From Citrus sinensis (Eukaryota; Streptophyta; Magnoliopsida; Sapindales; Rutaceae): a stretch of DNA of 64,000 nucleotides. Both the position numbers and the translations under genes were made by a program. The notes under the pieces are model-generated. The model saw nothing but the letters and a program-made list of their open reading frames with translations. It was not told where the DNA came from and made no database searches. Each line of letters opens with the position of its first letter. Position 1 is the first letter of the stretch. The stretch is from contig NC_068560.1 in NCBI RefSeq assembly GCF_022201045.2, positions 34,125,001 to 34,189,000 on the forward strand. Reading direction: 5' to 3'. This document shows, piece by piece, positions 12,100 through 24,824 of the stretch.

Positions 12100-15000
12100 T
12101 TTGACATGTGGCATAGCATTTTCAGATTATGAGTTCGGGATTTTTGAATGATTGTTCTCATCTCGCGCCATCTTAGTGTGTGATTATCATTTGGGATGGA
12201 ATCCCTGACTTTGAAGTATAACCGCGTGGGTGAGCGATAAACATTAGTTGTCAAAGTGAAAGTGAGTGTCGTACAATTAAGCACAAAGTGCAGTAATTTA
12301 TTCGTGTGTTTGGGCGTGGCTGGGACCGTTGTATAGAATAATATGAGGTAAGTGCCCACCGATGTAATGAAATTTATATGGAAGTTTTCGTTCGTGATCC
12401 ATGCTAAATCTAACCTCATATCAGCTGTGACAACATTGATGTCTGCACAAATAATATAAAAAGTAGTACGGTGTAATTTGAAGACCAAGCAATTTAAAAA
12501 TAATAATAATACTCATAACTATAGGATTAAAAAAAGTCCATTACCGAGATAAGAATCTTTTTTTTTTTCTGACTTTTATACTATATTTTTTATTTTTTTC
12601 AATGTATATATATCATTTTTTTTAAAAAAAAAAAAGTATGTGCATATATCATTATTTTAGTTGCAATATAAACTTTTGTGTCTCCATCGATATCCTAGCA
12701 AATAACACTTTGCATCACATCAAAGCTTTTATTCTTTTACGCGGCATCTTCAAAAGCATATTCCCAACAAGGCTTTAATCATTAAATCCCATGTTACGAA
12801 GGGTCAAAAATTGGATAATATCGTAAAGACAACTAATTAAACATTTAATAAAATTTATTTTTAAAAATATTGGGAGTTTTAAAAATAATCATATGTATTT
12901 AGTAAATTTTAATATTAAACTACTGTAAAAATATAAATAATTTAATTAGATATAATATTAAATAAAATTTATTTATACGTTTGTAAATATGTATATAAAA
13001 TATTTTTGTATTGATAAATACAATAATTGACTTCTAAAATAAATATTTTTTATTTTATTTTATTTATTATCTCAATATAATTAATAATAATAATAATAAT
13101 AATCTCTTTAAAGTTTTTTATTTTCTAATTAATAAGGATAATTTAAATTTTCATAATATATACTAGGATATATATAGAATTATATTAAATATAAAATTAA
13201 TTTTTAAAATCAAATTTTGAAAAGTTATTCTTTTTTGCTTTTTAAAATATGTTATAGAATGGGAAATTGTGACAAAAGTGGTTTCTAAAAAAAATTATTA
13301 TAATATTAAAATTAATTTTTAATTTTTGAAAATTACTTTTGAGCTTGGTGAGATGGTCCCAGAAGCATAATTAGAACCAAAAATTTATAAAATGAAAAGG
13401 AATCCATCGCCTAATATTATAGTACGCAATTGATTGCTATCGACTAGATTGCTATGATCTCACTTCAGAATAATTGATTTTCAATCTCCATCATGGTAGA
13501 AAAATTTCATCAATCAACATACTCTACCACCACCCAATAGTCGACCATTTATCATCTTCTATCCAGAAAAGAAAATATTGCAAGACCAAACAAAGAGATA
13601 AAGATAGAAAAAGCAAAGAGCTGTACTGAATACCGGCGGTGATGGCTCCGTACTTGACCATTTAGGTTTGATTCTGCATTCACATCACAACCATTGAATA
13701 GTCGTGATCTGTTTTTCTAAAGCGAATAATATTATCTTCTCGTGTCGGTGACTTGATCATATATATATATATATAAAAAAAAAAAGAGTAATAATGTTTC
13801 AATAGGCATTTTGGTAAATGGAAGAAGTTGTGATCTATCCATTTTTTATGTGACTTTATTTTAATTTGTTAATTACTATTATTGTCTTTGAGTGGGACAA
13901 AATCTTGACCTAAGATAAGACTAGGCTCCACATGTTATATATTAATTTGATTGAGCCCAGCTAATTTTTAATTATTAATTTGATTGCGGCTTTTTATTTT
14001 ACCCACATTTTTTACGCGTGAAATGTTTCTTAGTGAAAAACTACACGTATTTGCAATTATTCAGAGTGGACATTTTCGAAAAAAAAAAGTAAAAGAAAAT
14101 GGACTAATTCAATTACTACTGTTCATCCTAAGATAAGTATGATTGTCAAACACTGTTAATTACCACCAAATGGCCTGTATAATTATCCTAATAAGACATA
14201 AACACCAACTTTGTGCCAAAACTTTTATTATCTTGACATATTAAATAATATTGACATTGTGTTGTCAAGAAAATATGAAAACAAATTTCAATTATTGGCA
14301 CTATCTACACCTCTCCACGCAATTTATCCATTGAAATTTTGGTTCATTTGCCAACCACCATTACCAAATTCGATTATGGATCCATTCGATACTAGATTTA
14401 TGATTTTGCTTTTCAGCTTCTCGTAGCCTAGTTTTTCTAACAGAAAAAGGAAAAAAAAAAATTACTTAATCAAAAGCACTTCGTCATAAGCCGATCTTGT
14501 TTTGATTTAGAAATTAGAAGAAGCCCAGCTGCTTTGCAATTGTTGAAAGGAAATTTATAGCTTCGCGTACGTACTTCTTTCTAGGGAAACCTAGAGAAAG
14601 AGTCAAAGCCAACCTTTGTTTTTACTTGTAATTATTAATTTATCGATTATTCCTCTCTTTTTTTTTTCCCCCCTCCTTTCTCATTGCTAGGAGAGATGAA
14701 GAGATGACGCTGGTCCAGTCTTCACTCTTCACCCACTCTTACGTACTTTTTTCCTCGCATGGTAGCTAACAAAGTAACAAGTTGCTATATATTTATGATT
14801 TAATTAGATCAACGACACGTGACGAGGAATTTTTTCCTTTTTTTTTTTTTTTAACTGATATGGTGTAAAAGTAAAACCAATACAGTAGTCAAATGGACAC
14901 CGTAAGAGTTCTGATTACTTCGTTATGTGTAGACTTGAGAGAGTCAATGAGTCATCATCATATTACGTATTTACGTTTCCATGCAAATTAACCGAAAAAA

Positions 15001-15339
15001 TTGACACAAGTAGTATTAATGTTTCGTATCCGATTAAGCTGTTTTAACGGATGTATTCGTAATATCAAGTGTTGGAGAGTTGATTAGATGGGATTAGTTA
15101 GTAATTAGTGGTGGATTTAGATGATTCATTAATGCTAACTAATCTGTGTTTGATTAGTTATATTAGAAGACTATAAACATACACACACAATGTATATTTG
15201 CTAATTTATAAGCCAAAAACACTGACATATCTGTATATCACTACCTAAGCTATCAGTATTAATTTTAAACAGTAAACACAAAGAGATCACTAGAGAAAGT
15301 TGAAACAAAAATGTACATCAATTAAGAAACACAGAGAGA
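12100..15339. other. Gene-free AT-rich DNA
   Basis: No gene is supported. There is very AT-rich sequence at 12.8-13.3 kb, an ATA/TAA microsatellite near 13080, and TA repeats near 13757. Open frames, including one of 150 codons on the minus strand at 12036-12488, show no family resemblance or intron signals. Confidence 0.4.
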
Positions 15340-15782
15340 GAGAGAAGTTTAGCCGCCGGGACCCTAGGCCAAAAATTTCATAAAAAGTTAGGCAAATATA
15401 CGTTTTCAAGCTCTTCAAAAAGACAAAATATTTAAATAAATTAATCAGAACTAATTAAGACTTTCTGTTTAAATTATTGCACTAGGAAAAGAAAGAAAAG
15501 AAAAAGGAGACAAAATTATTAATAGGATAATGACTATTACTTTATTCTCTTATTAATTAGCTCGCAAACTCTTTTTATATCAAGCCAGCAGAATACTCTT
15601 ACGACTAAACAAACCCCTAACATTATATAATTAGTCAAATTTGTCCAAACCTTGATGGCAACCCTTTCATAACATAACATGAAAGCATTTCGTTAAATAA
15701 ATTAGGGTAATTTTTTTTTTTTTGGTAAAGTCAATTTTATCTTATGATAAGTTTGGTAGAGAAACTGTAAAAAAGCAAAGTC

Positions 15783-15790
15783 TATATAAA
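15783..15790 (+). promoter_or_regulatory. TATA box of extensin 1
   Basis: TATATAAA lies 57 bp before the ATG. The following 30 bp (gagggcacgaagctttgatt) are the same in the sister gene, which supports a real core promoter. Confidence 0.8.
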
Positions 15791-15846
15791 GAGGGCACGA
15801 AGCTTTGATTTAGAGCATAAGCAAAACCCCCTCCTTGTATTGAACG

Positions 15847-16833
15847 ATGGGGTCTCAAATGGCCTCCCTCTTTGCCACTCTTTTGGTAATATCAGTCTCT
15901 CTTAGCTACTTTCCTTTAGAAGCCTCCGCAGACCATTACTACTACACATCTCCTCCCCCACCAAAGAAATATCCACCGCCAGTAGTATCTCCCCCTTACC
16001 ATTACACGTCTCCCCCACCACCGAAGCCAGTTTATCATTCCCCACCACCGACGCCGGTTTATCATTCCCCACCACCGACGCCGGTTTATCATTCCCCACC
16101 ACCGACGCCAGTTTATCATTCCCCACCACCGCCCAAGAAACCATACAAATACAAGTCTCCTCCGCCACCGAAGCCGGTTTACCATTCCCCACCACCACCA
16201 AAGAAACCATACGTATATAAGTCTCCCCCACCACCGAAGCCGGTTTACCATTCCCCACCACCACCAAAGAAACCATACGTATATAAGTCTCCCCCACCAC
16301 CACCAAAGAAACCATACGTATACAAGTCTCCCCCACCACCGAAGCCGGTTTATCATTCCCCACCACCACCCAAGAAACCATACAAATACAAGTCTCCCCC
16401 GCCACCAACTCCGGTTTACCATTCCCCACCACCACCAAAGAAACCGTACAAATATAAGTCTCCTCCGCCTCCAACTCCAGTTTATCATTCCCCACCACCG
16501 ACGCCGGTTTACCATTCCCCACCTCCACCCAAGAAACCATACGTATACAAGTCTCCTCCACCACCAACTCCAGTATATCATTCCCCACCACCACCCAAGA
16601 AACCATACAAATACCAGTCTCCTCCGCCACCAACTCCAGTTTACCATTCCCCACCACCACCAAAGAAACCGTACAAGTATAAGTCTCCTCCGCCACCAAC
16701 TCCGGCTTACCATTCCCCACCACCACCCAAGAAGCCCTATAAGTACAAGTCTCCCCCACCACCCCCAGTTTACACGTCCCCACCACATCACCCTTACGTC
16801 TATGCATCTCCCCCTCCTCCTTACCACTACTAG
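15847..16833 (+). CDS. Extensin, tandem copy 1 (328 aa)
   Basis: This is a classical extensin, a hydroxyproline-rich glycoprotein secreted to the cell wall, where Ser-Hyp repeats are arabinosylated and tyrosines are cross-linked by peroxidase. Residues 1-28 form a signal peptide with a likely cut after ASA, before [11 protein letters not shown]. The rest alternates SPPPP blocks with PVYHS and KKPYxYK modules. By my count the KKPY modules read YVYK four times, YKYK five times and YKYQ once. The C-terminus ends [15 protein letters not shown]. The Y-x-Y motifs are the isodityrosine cross-link type. The coding region has no intron, but the 3' leader has one (16867-16974). The start is the first ATG after the TATA box and is shared with copy 2. 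Two long antisense frames are by-products of the proline-codon repeats. Confidence 0.93.
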   Translation: MGSQMASLFATLLVISVSLSYFPLEASADHYYYTSPPPPKKYPPPVVSPPYHYTSPPPPKPVYHSPPPTPVYHSPPPTPVYHSPPPTPVYHSPPPPKKPYKYKSPPPPKPVYHSPPPPKKPYVYKSPPPPKPVYHSPPPPKKPYVYKSPPPPPKKPYVYKSPPPPKPVYHSPPPPKKPYKYKSPPPPTPVYHSPPPPKKPYKYKSPPPPTPVYHSPPPTPVYHSPPPPKKPYVYKSPPPPTPVYHSPPPPKKPYKYQSPPPPTPVYHSPPPPKKPYKYKSPPPPTPAYHSPPPPKKPYKYKSPPPPPVYTSPPHHPYVYASPPPPYHY

Positions 16834-16866
16834 AAAGTGGCCACGAATAGCTCATGCTTTTTTATG

Positions 16867-16974
16867 GTAAACTCAAAATTATTGAGCTTTAGTTTAAGCA
16901 CTGTGTTATATTTTTATATGCAAATTAAGTGAATAAGTGACCACTGACATAGACTGATTAACATGTTGTTGCAG
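16867..16974 (+). other. 3'-UTR intron of extensin 1
   Basis: A GT-AG intron is predicted between ...ctttttTATG|GTAAAC and TTGTTGCAG|GAGAGG, 33 bp after the stop codon. The same donor context and GCAG|GAGAGG acceptor recur in copy 2. Introns in the 3' leader are a known feature of some extensin genes. Polyadenylation may follow AATAAA at 17102-17107, in a segment also shared with copy 2. Confidence 0.7.
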
Positions 16975-17139
16975 GAGAGGCGATTCGCATGCAAATAAAG
17001 AAAGCGAAAGCTGATTAAGAGACTTTACCGTGAGAAAAAGAAAAGCGAGTTGCCGCGTTTTAATTATCTTTATCTTTTTTCCTTTTTGCCCCCCGAAGAG
17101 GAATAAACAGTTACATGTAGAAAAGCAAAGTGCTTATCA

Positions 17140-18939
17140 TTTTCATGTATGGATCGTTGCTGTGTGTAATTCGCATCTCACGTCTTTTGTAATTGTCAAC
17201 CTTTTTGCATGCAGATGCAAGAGGTTGGTCGTATAATAAAATCAATATATTTCTAAACGGTCCATTGTGTGTTGACTTTACCCTTTGGCGATGCACTCTT
17301 AGGATAATAGCATTTAAGCCCCTCTTGTTGTATCTTTTCCCAAATAAAGGCATAGTTGAATCAAATATGTTATTGACACCATAAAATTATGATTCTCTTC
17401 TTTAACTTTTAAAGATCTTGTATAACATATTCATTTTTACTATTTTATGATTGAGATTTAACTGATCTTATATTTTTATATACTCACTATTAATTACCTA
17501 TATAAATATTTTTTAGGAAAATTCGCATTACAAGAGAATTCTATTATGAATTTTACACATAATATTAGATTTTGACTCAATAGCGTATAACTTTAATAAT
17601 AAGGCCTTTCAATTTTCCGACGTTGGGGTTATGGGTCAGGGATCTATTTGTTGAAGTTGCACTCATTGTCTCTTCTTATTTATGAAATAAAAAAATTATT
17701 AAAAAATATCTAGGGATTCGCTTGTTATTATTGCAATTTTACTTTTATTGGCATGCATGCTAAGGTTCTTTCATGCAACTTGTATAAAAAGCGCGTTAAC
17801 AAGTGCCTTTATCCAATCGACGGTCAATTTCAACTTTCATTTCTTTCGATATGGAGCCTGCTGTCACGCAGATCATTGTCTAACTCATTAATAATCTATA
17901 ATTTTTAATCTCCATGAACACAAATTTCTAATAATTATGACATTTGTCCTGCTTTCTCTTAGTTGTATATCAATTTTATGTTTCAATTGATGTGAATTTT
18001 AACATTATTATCAGTACTCCATGCGTTGCCGATATTGATCATTCACTTTATAATTAATATCAACTGATTATATTTTGACATTCATAGAGATATATAATTG
18101 ACAATTTTATAAAGAAGACTATATGTAAAATCAAACAATAATTTTAATCTGCGACTAACTATGACGGGTGTACAAAATCTTAAGTCTTATGATTTCATGT
18201 TCCATTATTTACATAAAAATTAATGTCATTAAATCTATTCAGAAGTGCGTCCATGAAAACTGGAACCATACACCATGACCCAAACCCCTAACTCATAAAA
18301 GTATTCTAATCATTCAGCTAATTCCGCGTAGCTTTAAGCCTTTTATATGTATTAATAATTAATCCAGTGATGCATTTAAGCAATTATGTCTCAATATATA
18401 ATATAAGTGGCCCACTGTCTGCAAAGAATCATAACCCTAAGCTAGCTGTAAAGTCATATGTATATTTCATGCAAACCAGAACATCATGATGAACTTTGAC
18501 CCTCTCTGAACTTTACCTTTACAAAATTACATTCATGCGTGCATGCATGCACAGCTATTAAATTAAGCAACTGTCGAACATTCATTCAACTAGTAAAATT
18601 ACTAAACAAGTTATCAACTTTTGAGCGGTGTTATTATATGCTCAAAATCTTGTCCACAGAAAAGTGTAAATTCTGTAAACAAATTATTTGTGGGTAAATA
18701 TCAATTACCATATAAATTAATTACGATTCTCTAATGATTTGAGTTCTCACAAATTTTTAAATATTTTACATCACACATCTGGTAGTGATAATGCATGATT
18801 TGAATACAACTATTTGTTTCTCTATTCAATAAACACCAATCACACATGTAAATTTAATTTACTCTTTCCTATTTTTTGTACATTATTTTAAATGACTTTT
18901 GCATTGTTCCGTGCACATATTCCGTCCCAGCATTATCGC

Positions 18940-18976
<37 letters not shown>

Positions 18977-21799
18977 TTATACTAAAGAGATGGAATATGG
19001 TTTTTGGAAACCATTTAGAATATAGAAATTTAAAAAGAAGCTAGCCACGGTCTGCTCGTAAGGGAAAGTTCCACTTCGCATAAAAAGTAGAAGTAGACTC
19101 CGGAACGGAATCTTAATCTGCCGATCAAATGTTAGGTTAGGTTAGGTGGTGGTAATGCATTAAATAAATATTGTTTTATAACTATTCAACCTCAAGAGTG
19201 ATGATCGGGTGTGCATGATTGTGCACGTTATTGTGTGCGATGGATCGGGTGTCACAATTCATTGGTTGGAGTTGCTCTATCCGAGCGACACGTGGCCATC
19301 GCGACCACCTAATCAAATTTCTTGATATCAATTATAAAAAGTACCACATGCGGTGTTCGCACAGCATGACTCACCTACTCCAGTAGCCAGTAGGGATGTT
19401 GTTGCTTCTCAGACAAATAAAAAGATCGGAATCGTTTTCTTTAAACATGATGAAAGAATTATTTTAATTGAATATTTCTAAAATTATATACTCCGTTGAA
19501 ACTCTTACGTGGTAGTGTCAACACCGCTGCTGCATTATCACATTTATGGCATGAGTAAAATATCAAACCGTTAATTTGATTTACATTTTAAAAAAAATGT
19601 ATTAATTTTAATTAAAATATCTAGAGCCACAAGGAAATTTTGAAAAAGACAAAACCCAAACCCTAATGATTTAAGAGAGGCCACGAAGCTCACAAACTAT
19701 CTAACTCTCCATCTAAAAGTAAAACTAAAAATGCCTATTGTCATTAGCTCATATGACCAATTAATGAAATTTGGTCCAAATATATAAATCGACACTTTGA
19801 AATCGCCAGCCCCTCCAACCCCACATCCATTTAAAGCAATATATGTCTTATTGGGAAATTATGAAATTGTTTTCGCAATTTGCATTTTTTTTTCATTGAA
19901 TGCATTTATAAACATTATTGTGTTTTTTTTTTTTTTTTGGTACACGTTACATATTGAAGAAGAAAACAAAATAATAATTTGAAATAATCAGTACTCGTTA
20001 TATCATTCCATTGTCGCATTACCAAACTCGAAATGTGAACAGATTATTAACAATATTACATTTCCTTTTATTATTTTAATTTGTTCTTTCAGTCGGCAGT
20101 AACGTGTGTGATCAGTAAACCAAAGCGCGATTGGCGATAGAAGGCCATCTGATATGGCAATGGCTTTGAATATAGACTGAATATTGGCAACAATTCATCT
20201 TTGTGTCAATATCAAGTTTCTTTAAACAGATTATTTGTCAGCAGTAAAATTTTCAGAGTCTCATTTTTAATTTGAGTTCGTGTTTTTCACTGATTGACTA
20301 GATGTTGTGTCGGTGTGGGAGCGTAAGGTGATAAACAAGTACTCGCTGCCAGAACGATGACGTCTTTTCGCATTGACTAGTTCTTGCATGCTTTCTGGAA
20401 AGTTTTTATTTTTTACTTGCGAGCCAGCTGCATAGAAATATATATTTTTCTCACGCAACTTGATCCGAAAAACGTGTTATATTTAGGAACTGATATTTCA
20501 ACTCCATAATTGTTTTTCACAACGCGCATTAGATTTTTATTTTTTATTTTTATGTTTTTACAAACAGTGAATTTTTTTGTTCTTATTTAGTTTCAAGACC
20601 CAAATTTAATTTTGATCGTATTGAAGTTAGTTTCGAGAATTAATTTAAAACTGTTTATTGATCTAGATCTTAATGATATCTCTTGAGTAATTTAAAAGGA
20701 GTTAAGTAAAGAATTTAGTGGTGTGAAGCTTCCGTAAGAGACAAGATTATAGTCAACTGTACACGTTACATTTTGCATGTGCTGCATTTAATTTGTTTAT
20801 TTGAGCAAGCAGATGTTTGTCTTTCTGAGGAGAGCAGATCCTGCATTAATGAAGCTGTTAATAATCTATGACGTTGTAATTACGTAATCTGAATCCATTA
20901 TTTATCCAGTTGTTAATTAATAAGAAATTTCAAATTGGGTGATATTAATAATGATTATTACGGCTGTGAAGATCGCACTTTCTGGGGTAGAGTGACTCTT
21001 TGATTAGTCTTTCCACACAAACAGTTGTTTATTTTACTAGTTACTAAGAAGGACAGTACTGTACGGCGAGACCACCAACATCCATTAATTAAATCGATTA
21101 ATGCCATGCTGGGGGGTCGGTGCGTATTAATTGGTACTCGCTATTTTTAGTGAAATTTCACAAAACTGCAGGGGAATTAGTGATAATTCCCCTTTTAAGG
21201 GTTATATGAGTCCTAAGTATTCTTTTTGTTGATCGTTAAGACTATGCTATTAATAGGATTCAGTGTCTAGTTAAGTTTTTACTTGAGTACTGAATAAATG
21301 GTTCGAATTGTTTTAAATTTTTATTTTTATTTATTTTTCTAACAATTTTTTTTATCTAATATTCAACAAAAAAAACTCGGTTCAGTACTGAATTTTTTTT
21401 TTATTTTGTAGATGAATTATTGCATCAATTTTTATTTAACATTTTGCGAATTTTGTGTTTTAGAAAATGAATTTTGTTTTAGAATTTTGAGGTAATTTTA
21501 TAATTTCGTACTTTGTTCAACTATATGTACAATTCCTTAATGTGTTTATTCATGTTGAATATTCAAAGATCCACAAACTATCAACGAATGCAATTAAACT
21601 ATTTAACTATTACATAATGGCTGGGTTGTTTCCGCTGCTTGTTAACATTTCAGGGAGAAAGTTATTTTCACCTTGAGATAAGAGCATTAAAGGGAATTCG
21701 TAAGAAGTTTAAAGTAAAGCCACGTTAGCTAGCTACGAAGGGAAATTAAAATAATTAACTACGAAGTGAAGGGAAATAAATAAATAAATGGATATGAAG
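17140..21799. other. Gene-free DNA between the two extensins
   Basis: No gene is supported. It holds the non-coding part of duplication unit 1, a (TTA)n microsatellite at about 18942-18977, the telomere-like motif ttaggttaggttagg near 19133, and a CACGTGGC G-box/ABRE at 19289-19296. Open frames are short and unrelated to known families. Confidence 0.45.
18942..18977. repeat. (ATT)n microsatellite
   Basis: About twelve uninterrupted copies of a TTA/ATT trinucleotide. It lies just before a conserved block of duplication unit 1. Length variation between individuals is likely. Confidence 0.9.
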
Positions 21800-22128
21800 T
21801 TTCAAATAAGTCTCGCCGCCTGGACCCAAGGCCGAAACATTCACGATAAGTTAGGTAATTAAGTACATGTTTTCAAGCTCTTCATGAAGAATAATGGTAT
21901 GCAAAAAATGCCATATCATTAACAGGATCGGACTGTTATTTACTAATTTATTCCCTGCAGCGGGCCACTAAACAAAACCACAAAGTCTTATAGTTAGTCA
22001 AACTTGTCCCAACTTGATGACATCCTTTTCATACATAACCAGAATCATTGACATTAAGATTTAGTTACATTACAGTAAAATTGTTCGACGTCAAGGTTTT
22101 GTGTGATAAGTTTGGTGGAGACCAAGTC

Positions 22129-22136
22129 TATATAAA
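22129..22136 (+). promoter_or_regulatory. TATA box of extensin 2
   Basis: TATATAAA lies 56 bp before the ATG, with the same downstream context as in extensin 1. Confidence 0.8.
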
Positions 22137-22191
22137 GAGGGCACGAAGCTTTGATTTAGAGCACAAACGAAACTCCACTTGGTATTGAACG

Positions 22192-23121
22192 ATGGGGTCC
22201 CAAATGGCCTACCTCTTTGCCACTCTTTTGGCAATCTCAGTCTCTCTTAGCTACTTGCCTTTAGAAGCCTCCGCAGACCATTACTACTACACATCTCCTC
22301 CCCCGCCAAAGAAATATCCACCACCAGTAGCATCTCCCCCTTACCATTACACGTCTCCCCCACCACCGAAGCCAGTTTATCATTCCCCACCACAGACGCC
22401 GGTTTATCATTCCCCACCACCGACGCCGGTTTATCATTCCCCACCACCGCCCAAGAAACCATACGAATACAAGTCTCCTCCGCCACCAACTCCAGTTTAC
22501 CATTCCCCACCACCGAAGCCAGTTTATCATTCCCCACCACAGACGCCGGTTTATCATTCCCCGCCACCGGTTCCGGTTTACCATTCCCCACCACCACCCA
22601 AGAAACCATACAAATACAAGTCTCCTCCGCCACCAACTCCAGTTTACCATTCCCCACCACCGACTCCGGTTTATCATTCCCCACCACCGCCCAAGAAACC
22701 ATACGAATACAAGTCTCCTCCGCCACCAACTCCAGTTTACCATTCCCCACCACCACCAAAGAAACCATACAAATATAAGTCTCCTCCGCCACCAACTCCA
22801 GTTTACCATTCCCCACCACCAACGCCGGTTTATCATTCCCCACCACCTCCCAAGAAACCATACAAGTACAAGTCTCCTCCACCACCAACTCCAGTTTACC
22901 ATTCCCCACCACCACCCAAGAAACCATACAAATACAAGTCTCCTCCGCCACCAACTCCAGTTTACCATTCCCCACCACCGACGCCGGTTTATCATTCCCC
23001 ACCACCTCCCAAGAAACCATACAAGTACAAGTCTCCTCCGCCACCAACTCCAGTTTACCATTCCCCACCGCCACATCACCCTTACGTCTATGCATCTCCC
23101 CCTCCTCCTTACCACTACTAG
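22192..23121 (+). CDS. Extensin, tandem copy 2 (309 aa)
   Basis: This is the tandem sister of the extensin at 15847. The signal peptide differs at only a few residues and is again cut after ASA before [11 protein letters not shown]. The body is the same mix of [10 protein letters not shown] and KKPYxYK modules, and the C-terminus [15 protein letters not shown] is identical. The repeat array has been rearranged: seven KKPY modules, five reading YKYK and two YEYK, with no YVYK inside the array. Variants PPQTPVYHS and PPVPVYHS are private to this copy. A 3'-leader intron lies at 23153-23302. Known extensins are secreted and cross-linked in the wall. Whether the copies differ in tissue or stress response cannot be told here, although their promoters have diverged beyond the core. 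Confidence 0.93.
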   Translation: MGSQMAYLFATLLAISVSLSYLPLEASADHYYYTSPPPPKKYPPPVASPPYHYTSPPPPKPVYHSPPQTPVYHSPPPTPVYHSPPPPKKPYEYKSPPPPTPVYHSPPPKPVYHSPPQTPVYHSPPPVPVYHSPPPPKKPYKYKSPPPPTPVYHSPPPTPVYHSPPPPKKPYEYKSPPPPTPVYHSPPPPKKPYKYKSPPPPTPVYHSPPPTPVYHSPPPPKKPYKYKSPPPPTPVYHSPPPPKKPYKYKSPPPPTPVYHSPPPTPVYHSPPPPKKPYKYKSPPPPTPVYHSPPPHHPYVYASPPPPYHY

Positions 23122-23152
23122 AAAGTGGACATGAATAGCTCATGCTTTTATG

Positions 23153-23302
23153 GTAAACTCATTTATTTTTAAAACTGTTCATGTAAAGCCTAGTAGATCA
23201 GAATTACGCTAAGCACTTCAATTTTAAGCACAGTGTTCTGTTTAGTTGCGTCCATAGTGATTAAGTGACAAATAAAAGTGGCTGATTAATTTGTTCTTGC
23301 AG
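23153..23302 (+). other. 3'-UTR intron of extensin 2
   Basis: Donor TATG|GTAAAC and acceptor CTTGCAG|GAGAGG match the sister gene, while the intron body is longer (150 versus 108 bp) and diverged. A shared AATAAA at 23420-23425 is the likely polyadenylation signal. Confidence 0.7.
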
Positions 23303-23429
23303 GAGAGGCTAATGGTATCCGAATAAAGAAAGGGTTCGATGAAAAGCTTTACTGCGAGCAGGATAGCGATCGATCCAGTTGCCGCGTTTGATTCTCTTTT
23401 ATCTTTGTTTTCTACGAGGAATAAACAGC

Positions 23430-24820
23430 TACATGTAGAAACAGAAAAGTTCTTATCATTCTCATGTATCGTGGATTTTAGGTGTGTGTGTGTGTCAATC
23501 GAATCTTAGGTGCATGTGTCTTTTGTAATTTTCAACCTCTATGCATGCAAAATGCAAGAGCTTTTTCGTACAACAAAATTAATATACTTCCCAAGATGGT
23601 CCGTATGTTGTGGTTGATTTTTATGTCTCTTTGACGATGATTGTGACGTTTGAAATTGATGACTGTTGTTTTAGTAAAGCCTGCATGGACTTTTCTTTTT
23701 CTTGCGACTATAATGTGCGTTAACCAATGACTTCTCCATGACTCCATGCAGAGATCAGTGTCTAATTAACTAATAATTAATATAACTTAAAAAATATTGT
23801 TAATACGTTTTATAATTCATTCTCAAGTGCTACAGAATTTCGTGCTAATGCACACTTGAGTATTATTATAAGTTTGAGTCATTATTGATAATATTAAATA
23901 AATCTTCATATCAATTGAGTTATAATATTGACTACTTTATATATTTATTGATTTATTATTTAAATCGAATAATGATAGTTTTGAGTTTGTATAATATATG
24001 TAATGTTTTAATAAGGATAGGTGGTTTTGCATTTTTCTAAACCTCTTTAAAAGTAATCTCAAATACAAGTAAGGAGAAAAGTTTTATATATGCAACTATT
24101 AATATAAGAATATCTTTTTTTTTGTTTTGTTTTGGATCTATCCACATCAAGATAAATAATTTCACTTAATTAACTTTTGCAGTAGACAAATACTATTATA
24201 GAAAATTTAAAAAATGGTTTGTAAATGTCCTAAAATGAATATAGGATTTATGATTAAAAAATTCAGTAAAACTTATTCCACTTGTTTTCAGTATAATTCT
24301 TTTTTTTTTTCAATTGATGAGTGAATTTTTTATTTAATTAAACTAAATAAATAAAATATTTTTTTTTACTAAAATTCTGTAGAACTATTTTAATTTTTTT
24401 AATAATTAGTGGTCTTATATTAATTTACTAGTCGTACATGTAATTTATAAAATTTATATTTATCATATCATTAGTGCCCTACTTTTAGCCGTGGCATAAC
24501 CGAATTTTTCATAACCTATATAAAACTTGTAACAATTTTATTGAGAAGATTGTATAAGATACCCTAATTTCAAAATGTTACAGTCTCAAAAATCACTTAC
24601 AACTTGGTTATCACGTAAAACATTGACTAATTAATTAAAAATGAACTAATTCAAAAAAATAATTAATTATTTTCATTCTCCTCAATTGATAAAAATTAAT
24701 TAAGACAATTACCCTGCCCTCTCAATTAAAATGCAGTATTCCGAACTCTGAAGCGATATTTTATATGTGCAAATTTCTTATACTCCTATGTTAATTGTTA
24801 AGTAAGTACACATGGCCAAA
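23430..24820. other. Gene-free AT-rich DNA
   Basis: No gene is supported. The first 350 bp still match the sequence downstream of extensin 1; the remainder is AT-rich and unique by eye. Confidence 0.4.
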
Positions 24821-24824
24821 TAAT

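Larger units (their letters stand above)
15340..21060 (+). repeat. Segmental tandem duplication, unit 1 (contains extensin 1)
   Basis: Unit 1 matches unit 2 (21800-30230) in the same order. The shared upstream segment carries gccgccgggaccc and gttttcaagctcttca near 15350-15420. The core promoter, extensin gene and 3' intron are shared. So are downstream non-coding stretches at about 17.7-17.9, 18.98-19.15, 19.37-19.43, 19.75-19.86 and 20.70-21.05 kb, which pair with about 23.65-23.79, 26.13-26.33, 26.44-26.51, 27.84-27.97 and 29.88-30.23 kb. The intervening sequence has diverged. Boundaries are approximate because they were read by eye. Confidence 0.7.

Noticed and set aside
12036..12488. 150-codon minus-strand frame downstream of the NSR-like gene
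   Set aside because: No domain or family resemblance; it overlaps the likely 3' leader of NSR and has no promoter features.
15902..16855. Two long antisense open frames (317 and 303 codons) over extensin 1
   Set aside because: They are produced by the repeated CCN, TAY and CAY codons of the extensin. They are low-complexity (Val/Gly or Trp/Arg repeats), and the same artefact recurs over extensin 2 (22247-23143).
22247..23143. Antisense open frames over extensin 2
   Set aside because: Same repeat-codon artefact as in extensin 1; no independent start, promoter or family resemblance.
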